A stretch of 64,000 nucleotides of DNA, taken from Candidatus Dormiibacterota bacterium (GTDB lineage: Bacteria; Chloroflexota; Dormibacteria; Dormibacterales; Dormibacteraceae). Below, piece by piece: positions 32,110 to 41,211 of the stretch; within the stretch, counting starts at the first letter, position 1; each line of letters begins with the position of its first letter. The notes beneath the pieces are model-generated. The model ran no database searches, had not been told where the DNA came from, and saw only the letters and a program-made list of their open reading frames with translations. Location: the NCBI GenBank assembly GCA_024280995.1, contig JAMXLM010000005.1, positions 30,919-94,918 on the forward strand. Reading direction: 5' to 3'. Both the position numbers and the translations under genes were made by a program.

Positions 32110-32909
32110 TCGCAACCATCAAAGCCGAGTGGCGTAAGAACCGATTCCGGCCCGCATTCCTCATCTCGTCCGGTCTCGTGGCGGCGGTCGTCGTGCTCGT
32201 CTTCATGACCAACTGGTACCAGGCGACCCACCCTGGCCAGAGTGACCGGCCAATCCCGCTGGCCATGCTGTTCCCTGACCAGTTCGTAAACGACGTAATG
32301 GGCGCCGGCTTCCCATTGGGCGCGGCGATGGCGATCGTGCTCGGAGCGATCGTTGCGGGGTCCGAGTACTCGTGGGGCACGTTGAAAACACTGTTCACGC
32401 AAGGCCCGGGCCGCCTGACGACGTGGTCCGGCCGGATTGTCGTCTTCACCGCCTGGATGGCGATCCTCTCCGCGATCCTCTTCGCGGTTGGCGCCGCTTG
32501 CAGTGTGCTGATCGTCACCGTCAACAATCACGCGATCGTGTGGCCCGCTGTGGCCGACATCGCGAAGGGATTCGGCGCCATGTGGCTGATCCTGACCGTC
32601 AACGGCATGCTCGGCATTGCGATCGCCGTGCTGGTGCGGCAGTCCGCGGCCGCGATCGGGATAGGCGTCGTCTACCTGCTCTCGATCGAGATCATCGCCG
32701 TCCGCTTCATCGACGGACTCAACAACGGCAGCTACAAGTGGATCGGCAACCTATTCCTCGGCCAGAACGCCACGGCGCTCATCGGCCATCTGTCAAACGC
32801 CAAGGGAGTCACCATCAGCGCCGAGCAATCCTTGATCGTGCTGTTCGCCTGGCTCGCGGCGATGCTGGTGATCGCCGCCGGACTTCAGCGCGTGAGGGAC
32901 GTGACATAG
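32106..32909 (+). CDS. ABC transporter permease
   Basis: 267 residues, about six hydrophobic segments, ABC-2 type membrane protein (GSEYSWGTLKTLFTQGPGR is the characteristic loop after helix 2). The ATG overlaps the ATPase stop (ATGA). With its ATPase it resembles antibiotic- or bacteriocin-exporting systems, whose expression is often set by an adjacent two-component system, as here. Confidence 0.9.
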   Translation: MIATIKAEWRKNRFRPAFLISSGLVAAVVVLVFMTNWYQATHPGQSDRPIPLAMLFPDQFVNDVMGAGFPLGAAMAIVLGAIVAGSEYSWGTLKTLFTQGPGRLTTWSGRIVVFTAWMAILSAILFAVGAACSVLIVTVNNHAIVWPAVADIAKGFGAMWLILTVNGMLGIAIAVLVRQSAAAIGIGVVYLLSIEIIAVRFIDGLNNGSYKWIGNLFLGQNATALIGHLSNAKGVTISAEQSLIVLFAWLAAMLVIAAGLQRVRDVT

Positions 32910-33013
32910 GCAGCGCATCGTTCAGCAGCTCGCGAGGCCGGCCGTGGTCATGGGTCACGGGCCGGCCTCGGCTTACCGACGGTCTTGTCGTCGGGCTCAG
33001 CCTCGTCGCCGGA

Positions 33014-34054
33014 TTGCTCGCGTTGTTCGGTAGCGCGTTCCGGCTGCAGCTCGTCCCCGTCATCATCCCGGTCGCGGTGATCCAGGCCGTCGCCCTCTGG
33101 TGGCGGCGCAGCCATCCGGCCGCGGTCCTGGGTGTGATCGTCGCGACCGGCCTCGTCTGGTGGGTGGCAGTCCCAAGCCGCGAGCCAGGCAGCCCAGCTC
33201 TGATCTTCGCGGTGTACGCGGTTTCGGTGTACGGAACGGGCCGATTCAGGCTGTGGGTGGCTGTCATGGCCATGATCCTTACCGCCGCCGCGATCGCCCT
33301 GTTGCTTCTCGACAACCTTGCGGCAACGCGAGATCTCCTGCCTGCGGGCGCAACTTCGCTGGTGGCGTGGGTGATCGGCGACTACGTCCGATCCCGCCGA
33401 CAGCTCCTGTCAGACGTGGAAGAGCGCCATCGCCAGGAGCGCGAGCAGGCGGCCGAGGCGGAGCGCCTGCGCATCGCCCGCGAGCTGCACGACGTCGTCG
33501 CGCACAACGTCAGCGCCATGGCCATTCAGGCGGGCGCCGCCCGAGTCTCGGGTTCGTCTCCCGAGCAGGCGCTCGAATCGATAGAGCGCGGTGCCCGCGA
33601 CACGCTGGCCGAGCTGAACAAGCTGCTCGGCGTCCTGCGCAAGACCGGCGACGCGCCACTCGCACCACAGCCGTCACTTGCCCAGGTCGAGACCTTGCTC
33701 AAGCCGGCCCGCGACGCCGGCCTGGCCGCCACGCTGAGGGTCACGGGCGAGCAACGTCCGCTGCCGCAGGCTGTAGAGCTTTCCGCGTACCGCATCGTCC
33801 AGGAGGCGATCACGAACGTTCTCAAGCACGCCAATGCGACACGACTCGAGGTGACCGTCGACTACCGCTCAGACGCGATCCTGCTCACCGTCAGCGACAA
33901 CGGATCGGGCACGACGCCGTCAACCGACTCGACCGGCCACGGCCTGGTGGGCATGCGCGAGCGCGTCGAGCTCTTCGGCGGAGACCTGTTCACCGGAACC
34001 TCATCATTGGGGGGCTTCACGGTGAAGGCAACCCTGCCTGTTAAGACGTCGTGA
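33014..34054 (+). CDS. sensor histidine kinase (NarL-partner type)
   Basis: At least 346 residues from the first canonical start, a TTG at 33014. Membrane region of about four helices, then DHp (HisKA_3) with the phospho-acceptor in RIARELHDVVAHNVSAMAIQ, and HATPase_c with N box QEAITNVLKHANAT and G box GHGLVGMRERVELFGG. Conserved reading (PRLTDGLVVGLSLVAG) extends about 50 bases upstream of the TTG to near 32950 without any ATG, GTG or TTG, so the true N-terminus is unresolved. Its stop overlaps the response regulator GTG. Confidence 0.88.
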   Translation: MLALFGSAFRLQLVPVIIPVAVIQAVALWWRRSHPAAVLGVIVATGLVWWVAVPSREPGSPALIFAVYAVSVYGTGRFRLWVAVMAMILTAAAIALLLLDNLAATRDLLPAGATSLVAWVIGDYVRSRRQLLSDVEERHRQEREQAAEAERLRIARELHDVVAHNVSAMAIQAGAARVSGSSPEQALESIERGARDTLAELNKLLGVLRKTGDAPLAPQPSLAQVETLLKPARDAGLAATLRVTGEQRPLPQAVELSAYRIVQEAITNVLKHANATRLEVTVDYRSDAILLTVSDNGSGTTPSTDSTGHGLVGMRERVELFGGDLFTGTSSLGGFTVKATLPVKTS

Positions 34055-34689
34055 TCAAGGTCGCGATCGTCGATGACCAGGCGATGGTCAGGACCGGGTT
34101 CACGATGATCGTGCAATCGCAGCCCGACATGAAGGTCGTGGGCGAGGCGTCGGATGGGGAGGAGGCGCTCGACCTGGTGCGCAGGCAACAGCCGGAGGTC
34201 GTGCTCATGGACATCCGCATGCCGAGACTCGACGGCATTGCCGCGACCAGGGAGATCGCCACCACAACCAGGGTCGTCATCCTCACGACGTTCGAGCTCG
34301 ACGAGTACGTCTTCGATGCTCTGGCCGCCGGTGCCTCGGCATTCCTCCTCAAGGCAGCGCCTCCGGAGGACCTGGTCAAGGCCATCCGCGTCGTTGCGCA
34401 GGGCGAGGCCCTGCTGGCCCCTTCGGTGACGAAGAGGCTGATCGAGGAGTTCGCCAGACGTCCCGAGCCCGCCGCGCGCAAGGCTCGCGAGCTCGAGACG
34501 CTGACCGAGCGCGAAACCGAGGTCTTGAAAGAGGTCGCCAGAGGCCTCACCAACGCCGAGATCGCCGCGCGGCTGCACGTCAGCGAGACCACGGTCAAAA
34601 CGCACGTCGCGCATATGCTCGACAAGCTCGAGCTCCGGGACCGGGTACAGGCCGTGATCCTTGCCTACGAATCGGGGTTGATAGGCTAG
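34051..34689 (+). CDS. NarL/LuxR-type response regulator
   Basis: 212 residues. Receiver domain with IVDDQAMVRTGF, phospho-accepting Asp in VVLMDIRMPRLDG and Lys in AFLLKAAPPEDL; C-terminal LuxR HTH with LTERETEVLKEVARGLTNAEIAARL and VKTHVAHMLDKL. GTG start overlapping the kinase stop (GTGA). Together with the kinase it probably controls the ABC exporter encoded upstream in the same run of genes. Confidence 0.95.
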   Translation: MIKVAIVDDQAMVRTGFTMIVQSQPDMKVVGEASDGEEALDLVRRQQPEVVLMDIRMPRLDGIAATREIATTTRVVILTTFELDEYVFDALAAGASAFLLKAAPPEDLVKAIRVVAQGEALLAPSVTKRLIEEFARRPEPAARKARELETLTERETEVLKEVARGLTNAEIAARLHVSETTVKTHVAHMLDKLELRDRVQAVILAYESGLIG

Positions 34690-34697
34690 GCGCCCTC

Positions 34698-37600
34698 ATG
34701 AGCGTCTCCACGGAGGAGCGGCGCATCGTGACGGTGCTCTTCGCTGACGTCGCCGGCTCGACCGCGCTAGGCGAAACCCTCGACCCGGAGGAGGTGCGCC
34801 GTCTGCTGAGCCGCTACTACGCCATCGCCCGTGAGGCGGTCGACCAGCACGGAGGCACGGTCGAGAAGTTCATCGGCGACGCGGTCATGGCCGTGTTCGG
34901 TCTGCCCACCGCGCATGGCGACGACCCCGACCGCGCGGTCGCCGCGGCGCTGACCATGCGGGACCGGATCCGCGCTGACTCGTTTTTGAATGGCCGTTTG
35001 GCGCTGCACTTCGGTGTGAGCACAGGTGAGGTGGTCGCGAGTCGCGACCAATCTGGCGGTGACTTTCTCGTCACCGGCGACGCCACCAACGTCGCCGCGC
35101 GCCTGCAGCAAGCTGCCGAGCCGTGGTCGATTCTCGTAAGCGAACGCACCGTTCGCGCGGCAAGCAACTTCGAGTTTGGTGTACAGCAGCGCATCGCGGC
35201 CCGGGGCAAGTCCGAGCCGGTCGCCGCACGCGAGGTTCTCGGCCCTCGCGTGGCCAAAGCCCAGCGTCGTGTTCGCCTGCCTCTGGTCGGCCGCGAGGAC
35301 GACCTGGCCCAGCTGCAGCTGGTGGCGCGGCGTATGGTCAACGACCGCCGACCGTCGATGGTCAGTGTTATCGCACCGGCCGGAACGGGCAAGACTCGGC
35401 TCGTCGAGGAATTCCTCGATTGGCTCCCGTCGCTGGCACCCGAGGCCGTGGTCGCCACGGCGCAGTGCCTTCCCTATGGGCAGCAGCTCACGTACTGGCC
35501 GATGCGCCAGGTCATCTTCACGCTCACGGGAACGTCGGAGGAGACCTCGCCGGGACAGGTCCGGGACGCCATCTCCACCTGGTTGCGCAGCATCGGCGTC
35601 GAAGACCCAGACCGCGATGCCCGGCTGCTGGCGGCAACGATCGGAGAGGCCGGCACCGAGGGAGTGGATAGGGAGCTGCTGTTCGCAGCCTGGCGCTCGG
35701 CGCTCGAGGCGACGTCACGGCAGAAGCCGGTCGTCATCATCTTCGAGGACCTGCACTGGTCGAGCGACAGTCTTCTCGACCTCGCCGAATTTGTGATGCA
35801 GCCTCGCGGCGGCGCGGCGGTGCTGATGATCGTGCTGGCGCGTCCGGAGCTGCTCGACCGGCGCCCCAACTGGGGAGGTGGGCGGCTCAACCACCTGGCC
35901 CTCTCCCTGGAGCCGTTGGGCAGCGCCGCCATCGCCGACCTGGTGCGCCACCTCCTCGACACCGACGAGCCAACCCTTGTCAACCTGGTTGCCGAGCGCT
36001 CGGAGGGCAATCCGTTTTACGCCGGCGAGCTTGTGCGCTCCTACCTCGACCACGGCTCGCTCGAGCGCCTGCCGGACACCGTGCAGGCGACGGTGCTGGC
36101 GCGCCTGGACCTGCTGCCACAAGACGAAAGGCGTGTGATCCAGCTCGGAAGCGTCTTCGGGCGCGGCTTCAGCGCCGCCGGCGTGGTTGCGCTCGAGGGA
36201 GGCGACCCCGCCCATGTCGAGAGGCTCTGCGAGCGCCTGGCCGACCGCGACCTGATCCGGCCGGCGGACGGCGATCGCTTCACGTTCCGCCACATCCTGA
36301 TCCAGGAGGTTGCATACGGAACGCTGCCGCGCGCGGAACGGGCACGCCTCCACGCCGCGGCCGCCAGGTGGGTGGAGTCGGCCGCCGAGCGGCGGGCGGT
36401 CTCGTTTGCCGAGATCCTCGCGTTCCACTATCGCGAGGCGGCGGTGTTGTTCACCGCGATCGAGCCTGACTCGACTGAGACGGCACGAATACGTGAGGAG
36501 GCGGCGGACTGGCTGCTGAAAGCCGCCGACGTTGCTTTCGCGGCCGCTGCGTCGCCAGAGGCTGTTCGCCACATCCGCGCGGCCTTCGATTTCGTCGACC
36601 CTCAGGTGAAGGCACACCTGCATGAGCGAATCGGCGAAATGACCGGCGGCGATGCGGGGATCGACGACTACCGCCAGGCGCTCGAGCTTTACGAGAAGCT
36701 CGAGTGCCCGATCGACGACCAGCTGCGAGCCGTCGCCGGGATCCTCATGGTGGCGATGCGCTGGGTCGGATCCGTCGCGGATCGGCCTTCGACGGAGTAC
36801 GTCAACGGCCATCGCGTCAGGGGAAGGCAGCTGCTGCGCCAGGCGACCGATCGCTATGCGATCGGTCGCTTCCTCGCCGCCGACGCCTTCTTTCCGTTCT
36901 GGGTTCAGGCGGTTCATGAGGTGACTCCCGTCGAGCTTCAGCTCGCCGAGGACGGTGCCGACGAGGCGCGAAAGATCGCGATCGAGCTCGGAGACGCCGA
37001 CCTCGAAAGCGCCGCTCTCGATGCGGCAGGCAGCGCCGCGCAGTCAGTCGGGGAATGGGCCAGGGCGCGTGACGCCGCGTATCAGCGAATGAAGTTCGAG
37101 TCGAAGCTGAGCTTCTACGAGCGGGTCGACACCCACTCGATGGCGACCTGGATGTCATACATGCTCGGCGACCTCGACGAGGCGGAACGCGTCTCCGCGG
37201 ACATTGCTACCCGGCTGCTGCGTGGCCAGGCGCCGTACCAGGCGCTCCATCTCTTCGCGTGGCGAGCGATGACCCTCTACCAGCTGGGACGCTGGGAAGA
37301 GGCGGTCGCCGCGTTCTGGCGCGCCGTCGACGCCTGGCACGACGGGGGGATGCTCGCAGCGGGCTACGCCATTCGCGGTTTCGTGATCGGCGTCGATATC
37401 GGGCGCGCCCGTCGTGATCCGCGCCTGACTGGAGCTGCAACGGAGGCGATCGAGTCGATCCTTGCGCGCTATCCGCCCGACAACATCAGCCGCCACGTGT
37501 GGCCGCCATACCTCGCAAGCGAAGGACCTCCTGACGAAGCGATCCTCCAGTTCGCCGGCGAAGGCGTCGAACGGCAGGTTGGACTGGCATGCGATCTTCG

Positions 37601-37898
37601 ACAAAAGATGCCCGACGACCTGATTGACCGCGCGCTGAGGCGGGCAGCACAGATCCGGGTGCCGCTGGTCGAAGCGCAATTGCTTCGAGCGCGCGGGCTC
37701 CAGCGCAAAGACGCGGGAGACATGTCGGCCGCGATATCGATCTGGGAGCGATGCGGAGCGAGGACCCAGATGGGCCGGGGGCTGGCCGAGCGGGGAATGA
37801 TCAACGGCAATGCCGCTGAGATCGATGCGGGGCTGGCGATGTTGAAAAAGATCGGCGACGTCAACTACGTCGACAGGTTCTCGGAGGCTCGCATCTAG
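34698..37898 (+). CDS. adenylate/guanylate cyclase domain - AAA ATPase - TPR regulator
   Basis: 1066 residues. Residues 1-180 form a class III nucleotide cyclase homology domain (VTVLFADVAGST with the metal Asp, KFIGDAVMAVFG with the second metal Asp). Residues 195-450 form an AAA/NB-ARC-like ATPase (Walker A APAGTGKTRLVEE, Walker B VVIIFEDLHWSS). The rest is a helical TPR-like array. This architecture is common in mycobacteria and Chloroflexi, with poorly known ligands and variable cyclase activity. TAGGCT (34682-34687) lies 10 bases before the ATG, inside the preceding gene's end. Confidence 0.9.
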   Translation: MSVSTEERRIVTVLFADVAGSTALGETLDPEEVRRLLSRYYAIAREAVDQHGGTVEKFIGDAVMAVFGLPTAHGDDPDRAVAAALTMRDRIRADSFLNGRLALHFGVSTGEVVASRDQSGGDFLVTGDATNVAARLQQAAEPWSILVSERTVRAASNFEFGVQQRIAARGKSEPVAAREVLGPRVAKAQRRVRLPLVGREDDLAQLQLVARRMVNDRRPSMVSVIAPAGTGKTRLVEEFLDWLPSLAPEAVVATAQCLPYGQQLTYWPMRQVIFTLTGTSEETSPGQVRDAISTWLRSIGVEDPDRDARLLAATIGEAGTEGVDRELLFAAWRSALEATSRQKPVVIIFEDLHWSSDSLLDLAEFVMQPRGGAAVLMIVLARPELLDRRPNWGGGRLNHLALSLEPLGSAAIADLVRHLLDTDEPTLVNLVAERSEGNPFYAGELVRSYLDHGSLERLPDTVQATVLARLDLLPQDERRVIQLGSVFGRGFSAAGVVALEGGDPAHVERLCERLADRDLIRPADGDRFTFRHILIQEVAYGTLPRAERARLHAAAARWVESAAERRAVSFAEILAFHYREAAVLFTAIEPDSTETARIREEAADWLLKAADVAFAAAASPEAVRHIRAAFDFVDPQVKAHLHERIGEMTGGDAGIDDYRQALELYEKLECPIDDQLRAVAGILMVAMRWVGSVADRPSTEYVNGHRVRGRQLLRQATDRYAIGRFLAADAFFPFWVQAVHEVTPVELQLAEDGADEARKIAIELGDADLESAALDAAGSAAQSVGEWARARDAAYQRMKFESKLSFYERVDTHSMATWMSYMLGDLDEAERVSADIATRLLRGQAPYQALHLFAWRAMTLYQLGRWEEAVAAFWRAVDAWHDGGMLAAGYAIRGFVIGVDIGRARRDPRLTGAATEAIESILARYPPDNISRHVWPPYLASEGPPDEAILQFAGEGVERQVGLACDLRQKMPDDLIDRALRRAAQIRVPLVEAQLLRARGLQRKDAGDMSAAISIWERCGARTQMGRGLAERGMINGNAAEIDAGLAMLKKIGDVNYVDRFSEARI

Positions 37899-37905
37899 CA
37901 GTCGA

Positions 37906-38385
37906 TCAGGACATCACCATCCGGTGGTTCGGAAGCGTCACCCGGTACGTGCCGTTGTCCGTCACCATCGTCAGCACGACCTGGAAGTCGGCGTAAGTCT
38001 CGACGGTGTTGTTGCCCGAATCGGTGCATGTCCACGGGGTCGCGAACTTGAGCGTCGCCTTCTGACCGGAGCCAATCGACCTCGGCGCGAACTGGATGTC
38101 GGCGGCGCTGCTCTTGTCGCCGACGCGCAGGCCCCAGATGCCTGCGAGCTTCACCACCGTGACGTCGGTGGCCATCGATTTGATCTGGACCGCCTTGCCG
38201 GTCTGGTTGTCGGCGTCGACCGTGCCGTCGATGAAGTAGCCGTAGTCGGTGGCGTCGACCGGGCAGGTGAACGAAGACGGGCTCAGCTTGGCGTTCGCCA
38301 GGTTGAGCTTCCCGTTGCCGCAGAACGGACCGCAGGCCCCCACTGCCAGGATCAGGATCCCGATCCCAACCCACCGTCTCACCAT
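37906..38385 (-). CDS. lipoprotein of unknown function
   Basis: 159 residues. Signal peptide with lipobox (GIGILILAVGACG, VGAC). The mature part has Cys at FTCPVD, TPWTCTD and CGPFC, and a beta-rich fold of the kind seen in DUF4352-like extracellular proteins (VTVVKLAGIWGLRV, VQIKSMATD). TATATA precedes the ATG by about 7 bases. A weakly similar extracellular protein is encoded at 44793. Function unknown. Confidence 0.7.
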   Translation of the reverse strand: MVRRWVGIGILILAVGACGPFCGNGKLNLANAKLSPSSFTCPVDATDYGYFIDGTVDADNQTGKAVQIKSMATDVTVVKLAGIWGLRVGDKSSAADIQFAPRSIGSGQKATLKFATPWTCTDSGNNTVETYADFQVVLTMVTDNGTYRVTLPNHRMVMS

Positions 38386-38473
38386 GGGCAGGTATATAGC
38401 CGCGGCCGTTGTCGAGCGTCAATTGTTTAACTGGATCGGGTTCCGCCATCTGACGGTTACCATCGGGCACGAC

Positions 38474-39016
38474 GTGAGCGACCCCGTCCCGACGGCGCCG
38501 GCCGAGGCGCCGGTCGACCCCCTGTTCACACATCCTGCCTCGCCGTTCGAGCGCACAAACCCGGGCGCGCCCCTGGCGTACCCGTCGCCGCCGCTGCTCG
38601 GCGAGCGGACCTTCATCACCCCGCTCGCCACATGGAACACGTACAAGACCCAGATCCAGTTCGCGTTCGCGATCCTGGCGTACCTGATGTTCCTGGTCGG
38701 TTCCGTGATCGTGGTGGCGGCCAACCCTGGCGCCGACTGGCGGTACTGGGCGGCGCTGCTACCGGCGCTGCCCGCAGGGGTGGTCGTCTGGCTGACGGTC
38801 CGGCAGCTCGGGCGGCTCGACGAGGTGCAGAAGCGCATGCAGATGGAGGCGATCGGGGTTTCGGTTGCGACGACAGGGCTCGTGACCTTCGCCTACGGCT
38901 TTCTCGAAGGCGCCGGACTGCCGCACATGAGCCCGGTTCTGGTTCTGCCGCTCATGGTCATCTTCTGGTTCCTGGGCTTGATCGGTCTTTACCTGAGGAG
39001 CCGCGTCCGAAGGTAG
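38474..39016 (+). CDS. membrane protein of unknown function
   Basis: 180 residues. A Pro-rich cytoplasmic N-terminus (about 55 residues) is followed by four hydrophobic helices; between helices 2 and 3 is the charged stretch QLGRLDEVQKRMQMEA, which recurs in many short bacterial membrane proteins. The GTG start is preceded at 10 bases by TACCAT (38458-38463). No function can be assigned. The GH3 gene follows after 13 bases. Confidence 0.65.
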   Translation: MSDPVPTAPAEAPVDPLFTHPASPFERTNPGAPLAYPSPPLLGERTFITPLATWNTYKTQIQFAFAILAYLMFLVGSVIVVAANPGADWRYWAALLPALPAGVVVWLTVRQLGRLDEVQKRMQMEAIGVSVATTGLVTFAYGFLEGAGLPHMSPVLVLPLMVIFWFLGLIGLYLRSRVRR

Positions 39017-39029
39017 ACTCACGGTCGGG

Positions 39030-40217
39030 TTGCGGGGTCAGAAACTCGCGCAGAGCGCGCTCGTCCTGGTCGTGGTCCTGCTGTCGTCGCTCGTGACGAT
39101 CGGCCAGGTTTCACCGCCGTCGGTGATGACGAGGTCGGTCGCGCTGCCGTTCGTGGAGGCTTCGCCGTCGCCGGTGCCCGAGGCATGGGACCTTGACGCT
39201 GACATCGGCGCGCTGATGGTGCTCTCGTGGAAAGGCACGATCGGCTGGTCTTCGATCAAGCCGCTGGTGGCGAAATATCAGCTCGGCGGCGTGCTGATGT
39301 TCACTCCGAACTTCGGGGGCACGCCCACCGGCGCGCGGTGGTGGAGCGACCAGCTCACCGATCTCTCCTCGTCCGTCTGCGCGGAGCATCCGACCCTCGT
39401 GATGCTCGACGAGGAGGGCGGCGAGGTCGCGAACGTGAAGGCATCCTTCGCACCGCCGTGGCCCGTGAACATGGCCCCCCTGGGGCCTGACCGCGTGCGC
39501 GAGCTCGAGCGCACCAACGGTGCAGGCCTCCGCTCCGCCGGCGTCAACGTGAACCTGGCTCCGGTCGCCGACGTCCGCTACAACCCGGCGGACGCCGTAA
39601 TCGGCGGTCGATCGTTCGGCGCGACGCCCGGTGTGACTTCGCCTCTTGTGGCCGCGGCGGTGAAGGGGCTGCATGAAGGTGGGGTGGGGGCGACGCTCAA
39701 GCACTGGCCGGGCCTTGGCGGCGCGGCCGGCGATCCGCATGTCGCCGTCCCGACTGACACGGAGTCGGAGTCCGTGTGGGCGCGGGTGCAGCTGCCTTCG
39801 TTTCGCGCCGGCGTCGACGCCGGTGCGGACGTGGTGATGACGACGGCGGTCTACGTGCCCGGTCTGGGCGGGGGCTCGATGCCTGCGCTCTTCTCACGCC
39901 CGGTTGTCTCGCGGCTGCGCACCCAGCTCGGCTTCGAGGGCGTGATCATGTCGGACTCCCTGTCGATGTACGGAATCGACTCGCGGTGGTCGCTCGCGCA
40001 AGCGGCCGTCCTGGCCCTGGCGGCGGGGAACGACATGCTGTTGCTCGGCAACGGAGACCCGGCCCTCGAGGTGCAGGCGATCCAGGCGGTCCGAGCGGCT
40101 GTGCTGTCAGGCCGTCTCGACCGGGCGGCCATACACCGCTCGGCGCTGCGTGTGAACGCGCTGCGGGATCGGTGGGGAAGGCACTTCCAGACATGCCGGG
40201 CGCCGGTCGGGGGCTAG
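39030..40217 (+). CDS. exported glycoside hydrolase family 3 (NagZ-like) protein
   Basis: 395 residues. N-terminal signal or anchor (LAQSALVLVVVLLSSLVTIG), then the GH3 N-terminal TIM barrel: LVMLDEEGG, NVNLAPVADVRYNP, ATLKHWPGLGGAAGDPH and the nucleophile Asp in GVIMSDSLSMYGI. The GDPH motif retains the Asp-His pair used as general acid/base in NagZ-type enzymes. Likely removes beta-N-acetylhexosamine from peptidoglycan or chitin fragments outside the membrane. TTG start with TAGACT 10 bases upstream (39014-39019). Confidence 0.87.
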   Translation: MRGQKLAQSALVLVVVLLSSLVTIGQVSPPSVMTRSVALPFVEASPSPVPEAWDLDADIGALMVLSWKGTIGWSSIKPLVAKYQLGGVLMFTPNFGGTPTGARWWSDQLTDLSSSVCAEHPTLVMLDEEGGEVANVKASFAPPWPVNMAPLGPDRVRELERTNGAGLRSAGVNVNLAPVADVRYNPADAVIGGRSFGATPGVTSPLVAAAVKGLHEGGVGATLKHWPGLGGAAGDPHVAVPTDTESESVWARVQLPSFRAGVDAGADVVMTTAVYVPGLGGGSMPALFSRPVVSRLRTQLGFEGVIMSDSLSMYGIDSRWSLAQAAVLALAAGNDMLLLGNGDPALEVQAIQAVRAAVLSGRLDRAAIHRSALRVNALRDRWGRHFQTCRAPVGG

Positions 40218-40226
40218 GTGGCGGCT

Positions 40227-40246
40227 CCCGCCCGGGCGGGTAAAAT
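40227..40246 (+). promoter_or_regulatory. 14-bp palindrome and tRNA promoter -10
   Basis: CCCGCCCGGGCGGG (40227-40240) is self-complementary and lies just after the GH3 stop, a terminator candidate; TAAAAT (40241-40246) directly follows and fits a -10 box for tRNA-Gly 15 bases downstream. Confidence 0.4.
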
Positions 40247-40261
40247 CGAACCTCTGTCCGA

Positions 40262-40337
40262 GCGGGAGTAGCTCACTTGGTAGAGCGCGACCTTGCCAAG
40301 GTCGAGGTAGCGGGTTCGAAGCCCGTCTCCCGCTCCA
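40262..40337 (+). tRNA. tRNA-Gly (anticodon GCC)
   Basis: Acceptor GCGGGAG pairs with CTCCCGC (40327-40333); anticodon stem CGACC/GGTCG, loop TTGCCAA; T-arm GCGGGTTCGAAGCCCGT. CCA is encoded (40335-40337). Its last 3' bases begin a tandem repeat. Confidence 0.95.
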
Positions 40338-40533
40338 ACATCGCAACGCTCGCTCAGCTCGCGTCGCTCGTTGTCGCGGGAGACGGCTACGCCTTGTTTG
40401 AATATCGCGCGCCGGATGACGGCGCGCGTGGCGCTCCAACATCACGACGCTCGCTCAGCTCGCGTCGCTCGTTGTCGCGGGAGACGGCTACGCCTTGCTT
40501 GAATATCGCGCGCGGGATTGACCGCGCGCGTGG
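40331..40533 (+). repeat. tandem repeat adjoining tRNA-Gly, two units plus a fragment
   Basis: Unit 1 (40331-40431, 101 bp) begins in the tRNA 3' end (CGCTCCAACA); unit 2 (40432-40533, 102 bp) is almost identical, and the first 10 bases recur at 40534. Each unit ends in a 9-bp hairpin: CGCGCGCCG/CGGCGCGCG (40406-40428) and CGCGCGCGG/CCGCGCGCG (40507-40530), where the base change is compensated. Shared sequences include AACATC, GCTCGCTCAGCTCGCGTCGC and GGGAGACGGCTACGCCTTG. Confidence 0.85.
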
Positions 40534-40537
40534 CGCT

Positions 40538-40935
40538 CCAACACCCTCGTCGTCGTCGCGCGAAAAATGGGGCGGACGCCCCCTCCCAGGTCGCGGCGAG
40601 CAGCACCTCGGCCCCGGCGTCCGTCCCGCCTGCAGGCTACCCGCACTGGCCCTCGATTAGCTGTGTTTTGGCTGAGACTTCCGTCCCCCAAGCGCGGGAC
40701 TTATCCGACGGGTGCGCCCTTTCTACTCGCTTAGATCGAAGAGCATCGGAGCCATGTCGTGGCTCCAAGCGCGCTCGACCGAGATCTCAACCCATCGACT
40801 GCGACGACGGTCGAAGACTCCGAAGAGCTGTTTTGCGAGCGATATCCAGATCCACATATTGCGTGGAAACAGGTCTACTCCCGCAGGGCAGGAATCGCTA
40901 TCCGGCAGTCGTCCCGACGCCTTGGGACTTGTTGC
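40538..40935. other. intergenic region without a supported gene
   Basis: Open frames here have no recognisable domain and no good start signal. A short hairpin GGGGCG-GA-CGCCCC (40569-40582) is the only clear structure; nothing else is seen. Confidence 0.5.
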
Positions 40936-41142
40936 CTAGGCGAATCTAGTCAGCGCCGTCATGAGTATCGCCACCGGCAGACCGGCCATCAAGATGCCTG
41001 GGAAGAAGCACCCTCTGCCGCCGCTGCGCAGATTCTGGTTCAGCCGCTCTCTGCGGTAGTCGATCTCTGCCTCGGCGGGACCTGGCTCAAGCAGTGGCGC
41101 ATCGCCGCCGGGCTGGTCGTTCGGGTTCCTGTCTTCCTCCAC
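40936..41142 (-). CDS. small membrane protein
   Basis: 68 residues: an acidic, Pro-rich N-terminus (EEDRNPNDQPGGDAPLLEPG), a charged middle (YRRERLNQNLR) and one C-terminal hydrophobic helix (CFFPGILMAGLPVAILMTAL). GTG start with TATGCT 10 bases upstream on the minus strand, matching the leaderless layout seen elsewhere, which is the main support that it is real. Function unknown; it lies 69 bases upstream of nothing recognisable on its strand. Confidence 0.5.
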   Translation of the reverse strand: MEEDRNPNDQPGGDAPLLEPGPAEAEIDYRRERLNQNLRSGGRGCFFPGILMAGLPVAILMTALTRFA

Positions 41143-41211
41143 GGGTCAGACCAGCATATGCAAGGCGTCGGCGATCCAGTCCGCAGTTGGACGTGATCTC
41201 CGATCTCGCTC

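Noticed and set aside
40331..40543. CRISPR array or IS end at the tRNA-Gly repeats.
   Set aside because: Units are about 101 bp, adjacent without spacers, and there is no transposase or cas gene.
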